From Echiichthys vipera (lineage: Eukaryota > Chordata > Actinopteri > Perciformes > Trachinidae), in the NCBI GenBank assembly GCA_963691815.1, contig OY829667.1, positions 11,560,821 through 11,624,820 of the forward strand: a stretch of DNA of 64,000 bases. Direction: 5' to 3'. The notes below the pieces were generated by a model. That model saw only the letters and a program-made list of their open reading frames with translations, searched no databases and was not told where the DNA came from. Positions 32,612 to 46,729 of the stretch are shown here, piece after piece; positions within the stretch are counted from its first letter, which is position 1; each line of letters starts with the position of its first letter. A program made the translations under genes and the position numbers.

Positions 32612-33215
32612 TCAAAATGACTACAATAAGACCCAAAATGACCACAATAAGACCCAAAATGACTACAAAAAACACACAAACTGATTACAAGAGATGCAAA
32701 ATGACTACAGAGAGACATAAAATTACTACAAACGACAGAAAATGACTACAAAAAGACAGAAAATGACCGCAAAAAGATGCAAAATGATTACAAAGAGAAA
32801 CAAAATGACTACGAAGAGACACAAAATTACCACAAAGCGATGCAAAATGACAACAAAGAGATGCAAAATGACTACAAAGAGAGACAAAATGACCATAAAC
32901 AAACATATAATGACTACGAAAGACACATAATTACTACAAAGAGATGCAAAATGACTACAAAGAAACACAAAATGACTACAAAGAGATGCAAAATGACTAA
33001 AAAAGGATGCAAAATGACTACAGGACACAAAATGACTACAAAAAGACACATAATTACTACAAAGAGACACAGACATCTACAAATAGACAATCACCGCCAA
33101 TATTTAAAATGGCAATGAAGACACATAACAAAACACAAAACAACTTCAAAAAGATGCAAAACGACAACGAAGAGTAGCAATACACATACAAAAGACACAA
33201 ATTTCCCACAAAGGC
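32612..33215 (+). repeat. 21-bp minisatellite (AAAATGACTACAAAGAGAYRC)
   Basis: About twenty degenerate copies of AAAATGACTACAAAGAGATGC / ...GACAC are arranged head to tail. They become weaker after ~33,080. The period is 21 bp, a multiple of three, so open frames appear on both strands (MTTKRHK repeats on plus, hydrophobic VILCLFV repeats on minus). These are not evidence for a protein. A tail GTGCCCAGAGGCCCATTATTT follows at ~33,280. Confidence 0.95.
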
Positions 33216-34344
33216 AATACACAAGACATTATTTGTGGTCCTTTTGTGTCTCTTTTATTCAATAGCGGGCCTTTTACATGTCTGTGCCCAGAGGCCCATT
33301 ATTTATCCATGTTGAGAAGCTACAGTACTTTTTATCATCCAAGGCATGCAGCAAATTGTTTTGACAGATATTCTGTATTAATACTTACATCTGATCTACC
33401 AATTTGATTGATGTAACATAATTACATAAATGCATTTAAGTGGGTGTATTTCTCTTTTGTACTGCTTTACTAGAGTTGAAGGAGCACTTTTGTGATAACT
33501 GGTGTAAGATAGTGGGTGTAAAGCTGTTATGCTCAAATCTGCACCTGATATTTGCAGATACAGCATCTTGTGAACAAGAAGGCTTAATTTCTCTTCGCTG
33601 GCCAATTAGTGGTCAGATCAGGAGGTCCCAGTGGTTTAGGGAGGCATAAATACTAACCGTCATTTCCATTCATTTGTATGCGGCTGCAGGTGCACTACCT
33701 TATTATGTATTCCAGCCCAAACCTGCCTCCCAAACAGGCCATAAATTAACTTCTTTTAGAGCTTCAGTCTCAGAGAAGCATTGCATCTTTGTTTGAGTCC
33801 TCTTTACTGGTCCAAAGTTCATGAGGGGAAAAAACCCTCAGAACAAAGTAAAGCAATCAATAGTATTGCAAAAAACTTGGTGTCATACTGTAAAATGCAC
33901 ATAGACAAATGTATCAGATTTTACAGAGTAGTAAAGAGGTTGATGTACTGCGGCTCTGTCAGGCTTTGTCAGTTTGATAGCTTTTGGGTACCTTTTAACA
34001 CCACCAACAGGGTCGTTAGAGTGGCTTGGATTGCTTTAAATGCTAGGTTGACATTTTTAGGTCTATATCTGCACTTCAGCCATAAATGTATCCTTTTTAC
34101 ACATAGACATTCATTTTCCTTGGGCCAGTTCAGCCTTAGTTGTGCTAGGGTTAACAATGTTTTACAACAAACTGCCTTTTTTGGAACACTGATACACTTG
34201 CTATGTGCTGATTTCATCAAGCAAGGGGCAACAGATTTGATCAATGCACTATTCATCGGTTTGACATACTGAATTGGCCCTTATCTGGAGGCAACATTCT
34301 GAAAAGTATCATTGCTGCAATACAAAGATGGCTTCTCCATCTCC

Positions 34345-34620
34345 ATTCATAAAATGAATGCATACGCTAGTTAATTGTTTGCGCTCACATCCCCTTAGCA
34401 TGCAGATTTGTACAGTATCTCTGCCTGCAGAAGTTGTTGAGTGTTAAAATGCGGCTGCTAAGTGTTTTGATCCCCCTGGGTACAGCATAACGACGTGTCA
34501 AATTAAGGGCACAGGGGTGGCTCTGAGATATTAAAAACTGCAGTCTAAAGCAGAAGATTTTTTCCAAGCCACACTGTCACTGGTCATGGTAACGTCTGCA
34601 CTAGAGCTTGACAATGTACC
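34345..34620. promoter_or_regulatory. candidate conserved non-coding element
   Basis: A repeat-free block contains CTAGTTAATTG, CATGCAGATTTG, CTGCCTGCAG and GTCAAATTAAGGGCAC, with balanced composition unlike the AT-rich flanks. It is suggestive only. Confidence 0.2.
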
Positions 34621-35204
34621 AGCCTTGGAGGCTCTTATTAACATTAAATGCATTGATTACAATGATGTGGTGAGTGGAATTTAAACACAGTCAAGGCTGA
34701 GCGTGTTCTGTGAATGTAACAGTACAAAATGGCATTGTAGCATCGATTGATTTCAAGGTTGCCCAGCTGTCTTATGTCCTACTTCTACACAATGTAACAC
34801 CCTCACCTATGTCTACTTGTTTTCCCATTCATTGTCTGGATTCAGAGGTCAAAAAGGTATAGCCATGGAAATGTGTTCATGATCTCGCCTCATCCTCAAC
34901 ACACCACAGACTCACTGGAGTGATATAAAATCCCCTGCAAATCCGTTAGTGATTTAAAGAGGATCATCAATACACCACACACCCTTTCTCTCTCTCATCC
35001 TAACCACTTTATGCTTGTAAACCAGCAACAGAGAAAGAGCCTGGAATTAGTAAGTAAGAAAAGAAAACATGCCTTTATCAGTCACTTTCCACTTTCTTTT
35101 TGTTGTTGTTTTTTTTTTAAACACACACTAAGAGGCCTCAAATATGCACACATCCACAAACAGGTCCTATACACATGCATTATTGGAGAGATGACAGAGC
35201 GAGA

Positions 35205-35385
35205 GGGCTGCCTCATGAGAAGCGCCCAGAGCCATTTTTGATCAAGGGCACCTCGGCAGTGCCCAGGGGGTGAACCGGCACCTCTCCAGCCACCAATCAG
35301 TATGGGGTTGAGTATGACTTGAACCAGTAACCTTTTGGTTCCCAAGCCAAGTCACTATGGACTGAGCCCCTGCCGCCCATGTTAT
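35205..35385 (+). repeat. teleost dispersed repeat (CTCGGCAGTGCCC-type)
   Basis: AAGGGCACCTCGGCAGTGCCC, GGTGAACCGGCACCTCTCCAG, GGTTCCCAAGCCAAGTC and GGACTGAGCCCCTGCCGCCC are the ordered landmarks of a common teleost repeat. It is not a functional tRNA. Confidence 0.65.
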
Positions 35386-36799
35386 CAAATAGCAGGTGTA
35401 CCAGTGGAGTTTACCAAATAAGGGAGATGACAGTGATGAGTTTTCTTTTTTTCGAAACAGATAGATGGAGTTGCCTCACCATGTTTGTGCCATTATATTC
35501 TTTATTCTTCATCCCAAATATTGGGTGCGTTTGTGCTTTCTATTTCAAAGATCTTCAATGACCCTCTTATTTTTTTGTGTTATTCGCAGGAGTGTGATAA
35601 ACACACAAAAAACGCTATCACTAAAATGCTGTGCTCAAACCTATTGAGCACATCAGCTTGTAACGTAATATAGTAGTATGTTACAATAAACAAAATATGC
35701 ACATTTTACAAAAGCTTTGTGTGTACTAGTTACTGTTTTCTTTGAATTCTACACTTGAAGCCCCGATCAATCTTCACAGAGCTAAAAGAAGAAACCAATT
35801 GTCTGTTCTTCCCATCAAGCACCAACTGAAGTATCCATCTCAGTTGTAAGCTCAATTTCCTGCAGGGGCGAGGTTGTGAAAATGTGTGTCAAAGCCAAGT
35901 CCAAGCTCTTTACGAGCCAGGACAGCTAAAGTGTTGGGAGCCACAGACATCAAGGACCTTTCCTTGACCATGCACTTTCTTTTTTATTTTCAGCTTTGCT
36001 TTTTCTTATTTTGTGTCATTCCTGCCAGAGAAAGGGCCCCATCACACCAATCTGTCTCCCTCCTAACAGCAGGATAATGCTGGTCTTAGGGACCTGTTAA
36101 AAACCAAAGGCCTCACTGAAGCAGTGGGTGAGATTTTGCCCACGGGAAGGTTAATACAGTGCAGTGGCCTACCTTTTCTTTTTTTAGCCACAGGACTAGT
36201 TTTATGTTTAAAAAGGGTTAGGGTTAGAAAATTGAGTTGAAATTGATAAATTATGTATAGAGCATATAAACTAGTATGTTTTTAATCAGGAGGAAGGCTA
36301 CCCTGTCTTTGGGGTCACACTGGAGCTAGAGACACCCATTATTTAAAAATGTATAGGGTAAAAATCTGCCAAAAATAATAAAAAGCACCATCTCCCTTCT
36401 CTGAAGATGTTTCTTGTGATGCTTAACATGTGAGCATCCAGCCGCAGGGATAAACAATCATTCAACTGCAAACTATGTTTTAAAATTCATTATTTAGACT
36501 GCCTATGTGAGAATTTAAATGGATTTTCTTCTGTACTCCTTATTTTCTTACTCATCAATGATCTCATGAAGTGCTGCCTGTGACAATTTAAAAAAAAGAA
36601 AAAGTCTTATCTTTCGAGAATAGTCATGTCACATGCAGAGAGATTTTACATTCAATTAAAGTGTCAACAATGCCCCACACTCATGCCCCATCCATGAAAA
36701 AAGGCTGCAATGTGGAAAATAAATAACTATCAAGTAGACTGCTAACAGTGTATGAGAGTAACATTGCATTTTGTCGTCTGGTGGTGGCATATTTTACAA

Positions 36800-37390
36800 A
36801 ATGTTTTATTTTTTATTTTACGAAGATTATTTTCTTGACAATTGATTAATCATTGGGTATGTAAATTAGATATCCAGTAAACATTAAAGGGGCTCAGAGC
36901 AGTTACCATGTTATACTCATTTTCAGGTTAATACTTGAGTTTCTACTAGAACATGTTTACATGCTTTGATGTTTAAAAAAACAACAACCTGTCTGTCTTT
37001 CTGAATATACCTGTATTCACCCTCTGTCTTAAAAGTTCCAATTTAGCACCTGTCTCTTTCAGCCCCAATCCCAAAAAAGCCAAGTCTGCTCTGATTGGTC
37101 AGCTTTCTATGGGTCGTTGGTGTCTCTGCACCGTGATTGCAGCCGTGGAACACCTGTAAAGGCACTATATATTCTAAATACAGGTTGTGAGCATTTCTCT
37201 GTGGATTGAGCATTTTAATATTTTTCACAGAAATTAGGTAGCACCTCAACATGCTTTATAATAATACAAAAAAAAAGGCATGAAAATCTCACTTCATACA
37301 ATATGGCCATTTTCAAAATAGCTGCCAAGTCATTTTCAGTAAAATGACTTATTGATTAATCAAGTCACAGTTTCAGCTTTACAGGAAATA
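36800..37390. repeat. AT-rich dispersed repeat interrupted by MITE C
   Basis: GAAGATTATTTTCTTGACAATTGATTAATCATTGGG lies at the left (in parts) and CATTTTCAGTAAAATGAC with TTATTGATTAATCAAGTCAC at the right. These look like two sides of one old repeat split by the MITE at 36,884-37,308. Confidence 0.4.
36884..37308 (-). mobile_element. MITE family copy C, inserted in another repeat
   Basis: It begins TTAAAGGGGCTCAGAGC, contains TTTCTACTAGAACATGTTTACATGC and GCTCTGATTGGTCAGC, and ends near ATCTCACTTCATACAATATGG. An AT-rich dispersed repeat containing GATTAATCA-type motifs appears to flank it on both sides, consistent with nested insertion. Confidence 0.75.
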
Positions 37391-37677
37391 CATGCCGTTA
37401 TACTGGCTTCAATTCTAGTGAATGGGTGAAGGACATTACTGTGATCGATAGCTGTGGAACCCATCATCTTTGCTGGAACTGTAATCAATTAGCAACAACC
37501 TGTAATCCCTAACTGCCAAAACAGGGTTTTTGTAATCTGTTCTTCTACTGACTCTTTGACTTTGTTGAATAAAAACACCCATAACTATTTTCCCTCATTA
37601 GTATTAATGGCCATGATAGAGGATTTTACATTCTACAAGGCGATAAAATATGAACATTTGAAAAAGTATGTGCAACA

Positions 37678-38015
37678 GGACCATCCATCCATCCTCTGCA
37701 ACCGCTTATCCCTGACAGGGTCGCGGGGGGCTGGAGCCGATCCCAGCTGACATTGAGCACGAGGCGGGGTACACCCTGGACGAGAGGCCAGTCTATCGCA
37801 GGGCACATAGAAACAAACAGAGACAGACAACCATTCACACTCACATTCACACCTACGGGCAATTTAGATTCATCAATTAACCTATCACCTCCCTGTCTTT
37901 GGACTGTGGGAGGAAGCCGGAGAACCCAGAGAAAACCCACGCAGACACCAGGAGTACATGCAAACTCCACACAGAAGGACCCCAGCTCGGACTCGAAACA
38001 GGAACCCTCTTGCTG
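37678..38015 (-). mobile_element. retroposon-like repeat with (CATC)n tail
   Basis: It begins CCATCCATCCATCCTCTGCAACC, then GGGTCGCGGGGGGCTGGAGCC, GGCGGGGTACACCCTGGACG, CACATTCACACCTACGGGC, TTTGGACTGTGGGAGGAAGCC and CATGCAAACTCCACACAGAA. This is one of the most abundant teleost interspersed repeats. The simple-repeat end at 37,681 suggests its 3' tail points left, so the element reads on the minus strand. The class is not certain (probably a LINE 3' end). Confidence 0.85.

Positions 38016-40165
<2,150 letters not shown>

Positions 40166-40223
<58 letters not shown>
40166..40223. repeat. (CT)n microsatellite, ~29 units
   Basis: A short (AC)n-GCG prefix is followed by a pure CT run. It is a homopurine/homopyrimidine tract. 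Confidence 0.98.
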
Positions 40224-40226
<3 letters not shown>

Positions 40227-40589
40227 TAACAAACTGCAATAGAAAACACAGGCCTGCATTGGTAGGTTTCTTAATTCAAGCACCTTTGAAATACAATGTA
40301 TGTAATTTATGTCTGTGCTTCAGCCCCTAGACAAGGTCCACATGTTAAATTTAAAGTAAAAAAAAATACTGTCCTCAATTAAACTGCATCACTCTATAAT
40401 GCAAAAACTTCATCCATAGGTATGCAGCCAAAATGCAACTTCTTTGCAAAGCCATATTAGACCCGAGCACATTGTTCCAGGCACCATGTGAATGTTAAAA
40501 AATAAATAAATAAAAGACCTTCACCACTCAACAGTCCCCCGGATACATTAGATAATAATCAAACCCTCTAATAGAACGGATTAATTAAT

Positions 40590-40848
40590 CGAACAGGAAA
40601 TTGAATTTTTCATATTGGCTATCAATATGTTTTCGCCGTGATGGGCGCTGATTGCACCTGAACGCATCGATAGCCCAGTTAAAGTAATTAAGAGTGGAGT
40701 GCATGCCAAGGCTGATATTATAGGACACATCAGTGCTGCGGGGATTCATTCATGGACATTATTATCGCCCTGAGCAGAATCTGCAGATTATTGTGGATCT
40801 GCGCAAAAACCGACGGACATGCATTCTGTAGCGGAAAGTCACACTTAC
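40590..40848. promoter_or_regulatory. candidate enhancer-like block next to the orphan promoter
   Basis: This block abuts the CpG-rich region and is free of recognised repeats. It contains ATTAATTAATCG, CGCTGATTGCACC, ATCGATAGCCCAG, AGTAATTAAGAG and ATTCATTCATGGAC. Its sequence texture suggests constraint, and it may be the promoter-proximal regulatory DNA or first intron of the minus-strand candidate. Confidence 0.3.
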
Positions 40849-41560
40849 CGCGGGTTTAGAAATTACTGGTGAAACCGGAGGGGCAGCCCACAGTCCTTCC
40901 ATTCAAAGCATTGGTGATCATTGCTCTCTAAATTGTCTTTTAGGCGTTGGGTACCGTCCTTACGCACTGTGCGTGTATGTGTGAGGAACGGACTGGATTA
41001 AAGGGGGTCGAGGAGAGAGAGAGAGAGAGCAGCGAATCCAAATAGTTGCCTCCAGTCGCTCCGTTCAATATCCTCGTGAAAACCCGCCTCGGTTGAATGC
41101 GCTGTGCGTCCAGAATCCGAGTCCAGGTGAGGTCGCGGGAGAACCAGCAGCTTCCTCGCGTGTTGTATCCACGGTACTGTCCCTTACATCCCTTTATGGC
41201 ACGAGGCGTCCTTCTGCGCTGGGGCTACATCACGTCCCATAAAGCTGAAAGGCGAAACGCCAGCAGCCTTCACCACGCACGGCAGTCACACACAAACAAA
41301 AAGAGTATCCAGAAGAATTTGAAAGAGGGCAGGGAGAGAGAGAGCGGGGGGATCGTGTGCAAAAAAGCTCCGCAGGGGTAAAATAATCTAAGTTGTTTGG
41401 TCCAAAAAAACGGAGCTCTCTGCCACTATGACAAACCAATTGTGCGCACTGGCTGGGAGTAATTCTGTATGGAGACCGAGGGTTTTGGAGAGCCAGTGAA
41501 AGGTGAGAGGAAAAACTCGGATGTGGATTGCCGCTCTCGCAGTATACTCGGGCTCCACCT
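40849..41560 (-). other. candidate minus-strand first exon
   Basis: On the minus strand this CpG-rich stretch reads through CT-rich runs and ends in AAACCCGCG|GTAAGTG, a strong donor at 40,848. A start-like ATG at 40,902 (minus) opens 18 codons, MEGLWAAPPVSPVISKPA, to the donor in phase 0. Another ATG slightly upstream closes at a stop before the donor. No downstream minus-strand coding exon was recognised in the remaining 40 kb, so this could be the 5'UTR exon of a gene with very long introns, or a lncRNA. Confidence 0.3.
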
Positions 41561-41570
41561 AGCAGCAAAC
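40850..41570. promoter_or_regulatory. orphan CpG-rich promoter / first-exon region
   Basis: About 700 bp here are CpG-rich (GTCGCGGGAG, CCTCGCGTG, GGCGAAACGCC, CTCTCGCAG) within an otherwise AT-rich region. It carries CT/GA tracts (41,012-41,028 and 41,330-41,345) typical of vertebrate 5'UTRs. Splice donors occur on both strands: minus strand CCCGCG|GTAAGTG (last exon base 40,849), plus strand GTCCAG|GTGAGG (41,126) and GAAAG|GTGAGA (41,502). I infer a promoter with at least one first exon. Which strand is used is undecided, and the gene is not identified. Confidence 0.45.
41469..41502 (+). other. candidate plus-strand coding first exon end
   Basis: An ATG at 41,469 follows an in-frame stop (TAA 41,460-41,462) and opens METEGFGEPVK plus one base, up to the donor AAAG|GTGAGAGG. 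An overlapping short uORF (ATG 41,428 to TGA 41,498) and a T at -3 weaken it as a start. The donor phase fits the exon-like segment at 49,811. Confidence 0.2.
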
Positions 41571-43847
41571 ACGAGATAACATGCTACAGACCAAATCCAT
41601 TCTACCTATAGTATATGTTCCCTGCGGCTGTCAAGGAGACCCGTGTTATATCGCATTCTGTCTTTGCGCCTGTGGCTGCAGACTGTATGCGGAATCCAGT
41701 GTCCCCTCTCTCAAAAAGACTCGATGCTTGAATCAAGCACGGGGATGTGGACTGGAGATTTCAGTTGGTGCCTAGATATTCCGAATCCACACGTTCTTAA
41801 TAATCACAAATGTCTGCAGATGTAAAAAGTTGCAAGTATTCTTACTATAACCTCAAAGAAGAGTTTATGGGTCTTGATCTTCTTTGAAGCCTTTTGCTCA
41901 TACTTATCGATGTGCCGGAGGCTGCACGTCTACTATCATTCCAGCTATGACTTAAAACACAAGTACAACAAATGTGTTGAAAACACTTGAGAAATTTTTC
42001 TGATGACCTTTGAATGCAAGGTATCCATTTGGAGCCAGCCAGCGTTCAATCTCTCAATCATCCTATTGCCAATAAATATGTAAATCATCCTATTGTCAAT
42101 AATGCTAATTACAATCAAACAATAGTAATCATCCAATCACTCACCTGGTGCTCCTCTAATGAGCATGTGCAAACACAGATCTGGCAAAGGACGTGTTTGC
42201 ACTTGTTTCCTGTCTGAGAAACACCTTGAACTCCTGAAAGCCCTGATGAAAAATAAATGTCTCCCTGCATCTGAAAAGATGCTGCATTATCTCTCCTTGG
42301 CACCGCTTTCCATGCACACAAATGGATTTCTCCAGGTAAAGCACTGCCTGCTATTACACTTACATAAACCAGGTAGCTTCAAAGTGACACTATACTGCTG
42401 TCGTCTCAACTACATAAAATATACAAGAACTACAAACTAACAGTCTCCACATTAGCACTAACTTGCAGATGGCTTCAGACTAATAGTCTACCAGTCAGAT
42501 TCAGTTCTTTTCATCTTCTGAATAACACACTCCTCATGAGAAGCTTTGCACGTCCTCATTTAAAATGGAAAAGCATTTCAAAAACATGGAAATGACAGCG
42601 AGTTAGACCCTACTATGTGCAGTTTTATTGCAGAAAAAGAAAAAACAGCATGAAAGTGATCGGAAACGTCCTTGAACTGTATCAGTATAGCAATTTCCTT
42701 CTAGAAAGTTGAAAAGGAGTGTGAGCGATCATGAATAAAAAAAAATGGTACTAGTATTCAAAGTCAGGCAACATTTTAATGACAATGGATAGCTTACTGC
42801 TAGGTATCAAACATGTCTGATTGAATTCTTATTAAATATCCCTATTAGCAGAATTAAAATATATTTTATTCTATTATTACTCTACAGTAAGTGGATCTGC
42901 TGAAAGAGATTTTTTCATGCTAATTCTAAACTAAAACTGTCCTCAAGACAGAGATAACATTACTGCTGTCAGGTAAAAAAAGGCTTTCAATTCAAAGAGT
43001 ATCCTTCCGGGAATTTTAAAAAATATATTCATTTTCACATGTCTCTTCTAAACTGCAAAATTGTTATGGGTTTAATATTTGAGGTAAAGTATTTTAATTT
43101 AATTAAATTCAACACCCACGCAAAATGTTCATCATCATACAAACATAATTAAAATTCATGTTATAAAGCAGGCTGTCCTCATTCACTGTTAATACATATA
43201 AGAGTGGAAAGCAATGCACTGTAATTTGTATTTATTCCACATATTTATTACAGTAGAAATTACATCTGGAGCAAAGAAGGTGTTCAGGTGTCGTACAGTA
43301 GGGTAAAAGCGCCAAAATCTTCGTAGGGAGTAGGGTTGGGAAGGTGGATTGTTCGAGCTCGAATGGATTGTGGTCGATATACATATCTTTATTTTTCATA
43401 AACAATAGGCTATATTCCCAACCAATGAACAAATGAACCCCGTAAGGCACTAAGTCTCACAATTAGAACATAACCTGTAGCCTCATAGTTTAAAACGTCT
43501 ATAAATGTTATTTTTTAAAGACTTCATTAGGATAGGGACATCATTTGGACTCTACAGGGTGACTCATCCTCAAGTTCTAAGATAGTGCGCATGCTGTTGA
43601 GCCTTCTCAAATGTAGACCAAATTTAACTGCACATGTTGCGCCTCAATGATATTACACAATATGACACGTGACTTGAAGTACTAAGCCAAACCACAACCT
43701 TTTTTCTAATCTTACAACAGACCCATTTATGGCGTAACATAGAAATCCATATTTCGTACAATACTTGCTGTTAATGAAAACATGTTGTATAAACAGATAC
43801 CGAGAGGGTTTAAAACATATTTCATTACAATTTATTATTTATTTAAA
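41571..43847. other. no gene recognised
   Basis: Just downstream of the orphan promoter on the + strand. An open 39-codon stretch bounded by AG and GTAAAG lies at 42,219-42,335, but its phase fits no neighbour and a minus-strand donor overlaps it. A hAT-like TAGGGTTGGGAAGG motif occurs at 43,332 with TTCGAGCTCGAATGG, but its extent is unclear. Confidence 0.5.
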
Positions 43848-44208
43848 AGCAAGTTTTGGTTTTATATAAATACAGCGAAAGCATCAAAACTCTCATTTCA
43901 CAGAGAAATGCACACAACCTGTATTCTGAAACTGTGCCTTTAAACGAGCCGTCAGGCCTTCTGTACGGTTGTGATGTCACAACTATACTTTAGGTGGAGA
44001 ATTCTGCTACATTGCCGCTACAGTCATTACCCTGGTGCAATGACACTGCTGAGATGACGAGACCACAAATGCTTAAGACCCAGAAATGCTGACCAATCCG
44101 AGCAAACTGAGCTTTTTCATGAGGGGGTCTTAAAGAGACAGGAGCTAAAATTGAGCGTTTCAGTCAGAGGGTGAATAGATATATTCAGACAGTATAAGAA
44201 AAACAACG
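43848..44208 (+). mobile_element. MITE family copy D
   Basis: Shared blocks are CAGAGAAATGCACACAACCTGTATTCTGAAACTGTGCCTTTAAACGAGCCGTCAGG (in parts), GGTTGTGATGTCACAACTATA and CAGAGGGTGAATAGATATATTC. Both extreme ends are degraded. Confidence 0.75.
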
Positions 44209-45254
44209 CCTGACTCTGCTGTTAGCCTCAGCTCAACTGAGCTTTATAACATCTTTTAGCTCAGTATTTGGGTTTTTAAACACTACGAAATGTTAATGAA
44301 TAAAAAAAGTGCAATAGTAAAGGGGGGGAAATCTAACAGTTTCTGAGCCAAGTCATTTGTATAACCACCAACTCATTTCAATGGCCATTTCCTTGTAAAC
44401 ACCAACATTTTACTTCATGGCAATGTGTATAATTGTGTGCATTACATGCAAAAGCTAAATTTCCAGCTGCCAACAATGAATTTACTAAATACAGAGAGTT
44501 AAGCACCTGAGACAAAGTCATAATTGAGCACCATAAAGTGATGCACGGCACCATAAAACCTCTGTACAGCTACTCACCATGCTGTTGGAAGAAACTCCTG
44601 CCAAATATAAAGCTGTTTAGGAAAATTAAGGCTTATGGGGACAGTTGCTGTGCAAAGTGAATCCAATAATGTAGATGCCATTTTCCCTGTTTATCCATGC
44701 TAGCAAGCCTAGGAATTATCATCTCCAATGTGCTGACGCTTACATATGCAGCAGTGCTTAAAGTGCTTCGACAACTAGACTCTCTTCTTAAGCTGGTTGT
44801 GGGGAACTGTGTGGATGTGCACTTGACCTGGGAGGGTGGGCTACGTAAAAGAAAGTTAGTGATATTAGGACCAAAATTAAACATTTGCAGAGTGATAGAT
44901 ACAGGATATCGTTGTGGTGGATATCTGGTGATGTTTAAAAAACAGAACTACTTGGTTAAAGTTAGGAAAAGACATATACGAGTCATGGTGAAATGAAATC
45001 AGCGTCACCTGCCACAACGATCTGCTCAAGTCACAGCTGTCCTTGACCCATCCATCCAGTTCAACCCTCTGTCTGAGAGGTTTTATAACCAACAACGATG
45101 TCACACTACGTCTGCCTTTGTTGGTTTCAACTGACAAGAGCCATAAATCATATTGCCACCAAATCCTTGTCACATAGGTCTAAACATACGATGTTTACAA
45201 ATTGAAAATGCTGTGTTTTTCACTAATGAGGACAGTCTACATGACTAATAAGAA

Positions 45255-45395
45255 CAAGGAAATATGCAACAAAAACAAGGCTTTACATTTTGGTCTTGCA
45301 ACCTTCATCATTATATACCAATAAAGGTTTGATGAAGGCTCTGAGCCTGAAATGTCACGCCTTCGTGTTTTGAATAAATACAAGTAAGTTTACAC
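45255..45395 (+). repeat. dispersed repeat tail
   Basis: GGCTTTACATTTTGGTCTTGC, GTTTGATGAAGGCTCTGAGCC, TGAAATGTCACGCCTTCG and TTTTGAATAAATACAAG look like a known teleost repeat 3' end. Its extent is uncertain. Confidence 0.45.
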
Positions 45396-46585
45396 AAGTT
45401 GCGACTGGAGACATTGACACAGTCAAGTCTATCTTACAGGTGTTCCACTCAAAATACGGAGGAAATAAAGGGACTGGGATTGCCTCCACACAGCTCTCAC
45501 CCCAGTATGTTAAATAACAATGTTTTTTCACAGCCACATGCACTAACATACATGCGCAGTTGGAATGTCCATCACAACAAACAGAGTAACTCGGATTACA
45601 ACGCACACAGAGGGAGAGTGACTTAATTCTCTGATGCCATTACTCCACCATATCTTTACATAGACAATAGTTTCCATGCTTTCATAAAATACTCACAGTA
45701 CTGTATGTATATCGAGAGAGTTATTTGTCCATGTAACGATTACTCCTCCCCATCCTTACTGTGTTGAGATCCTCTGGTGCTGTGACTACACTGTAAGAAA
45801 TGGGGGACAAAATCATCATTGTCATCATTTCACAGAAAAATGCATTCTGAAGATCAGCCAAAGCCCATATGAGGCTTCAGCAGTCTTAAGTGGCCAAACT
45901 GAGCAGGTGCCTTCAAAAGACGCACTATTTATAGTACAGAAACTCCTCTGGGATGCTTTCCTTGCTGAGCCATGGCAAAGGGATACATCCAGGTAGCTAC
46001 CTTGTCAGTAGAAATAAATTGATTGAAACAAAGATGCTGAGTTTATACTGATTTAGCAAACTCAAAGGCCAAACTGAAGCTTCATATTAGCTTTGCCTAA
46101 ATTTAAGAAAATATTTTTGTACAGAACAGGGACTGTGCCTCGTCTTTTGAGTGTAAGCGGTCGATAATTGAATTGCTTTATAGCCAGTATGAAGAGGAAT
46201 GATTACAACAACCCATACCTCTTTCAGTATACACGTACCATGTGGGAACTGTCAAATCTTAACCTGTTATTTAAATTTTACTTTGACTTGGTTAAAACAA
46301 AAACTTATTTCAAACAAAATGAAAACATATGATTTGATTCTACAAAGCTAAATTTGTATCTATACAACCTGTCTTGCATTATAAAACCTATTTTGTTTTT
46401 CAACATCTTGAATAGTTGGTTGTATTTAACTTGAGTGCATGTACATGGCTACCCACAGTCAGTGGGCACATATCTTCCTACTTCCAACATTACATCAGCA
46501 GCAATAAACCAAGCAACACCTACGTTTCTTTCACCCACAGCAGCCTAAATTTTTCAACAAGGGAATATTTTGGCACACTATTTAA

Positions 46586-46729
46586 GTAACAAGGTGAATT
46601 CAATCCCTAACATTTAAGAAAGTTACACAGAAAAACAATATCAACTAATATGAGTTAGTAACAAGGTGAATTCAATCCCCAACATTTAAGAAAAATATAC
46701 AGAAAAACAATATCAACTAATATGAGTAA
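46586..46729 (+). repeat. 72-bp tandem duplication
   Basis: Two adjacent copies start GTAACAAGGTGAATTCAATC at 46,586 and 46,658 and end ATCAACTAATATGAGTTA/TAA. They differ by a few substitutions only, so this is a recent local duplication. Confidence 0.95.

Larger units (their letters stand above)
33216..36799. other. no gene recognised (repeats listed separately)
   Basis: Includes a 163-codon + strand ORF at 33,781-34,272 that starts at a non-ATG codon and has no family resemblance. Otherwise it holds a possible non-coding element (34.35 kb) and one dispersed repeat. Confidence 0.55.

Noticed and set aside
32685..33118. Hydrophobic (minus) and Lys-rich (plus) repeat proteins
   Set aside because: Produced by a 21-bp minisatellite whose period is a multiple of three.
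32612..33215. CRISPR-like regularly spaced repeat
   Set aside because: Units are contiguous and degenerate, without spacers, and the genome is animal.
33781..34272. 163-codon plus-strand ORF
   Set aside because: It starts at a non-ATG codon, has no recognisable domain, and an overlapping 95-codon ORF lies on the other strand.
35205..35385. tRNA-like or SINE head
   Set aside because: Contains GGTTCCCAAGCC and TTGAACC-like motifs but no cloverleaf or A/B box pair. It matches a dispersed repeat pattern instead.
42219..42335. 39-codon exon-like stretch between AG and GTAAAG
   Set aside because: Its phase does not fit the donors or acceptors around it, the donor is mediocre, and an equally good minus-strand donor (42,127-42,137) overlaps.
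44633..44996. Overlapping ORFs on both strands (99 and 83 codons)
   Set aside because: Neither resembles a known family, and overlapping opposite-strand frames suggest composition effects or an old repeat.
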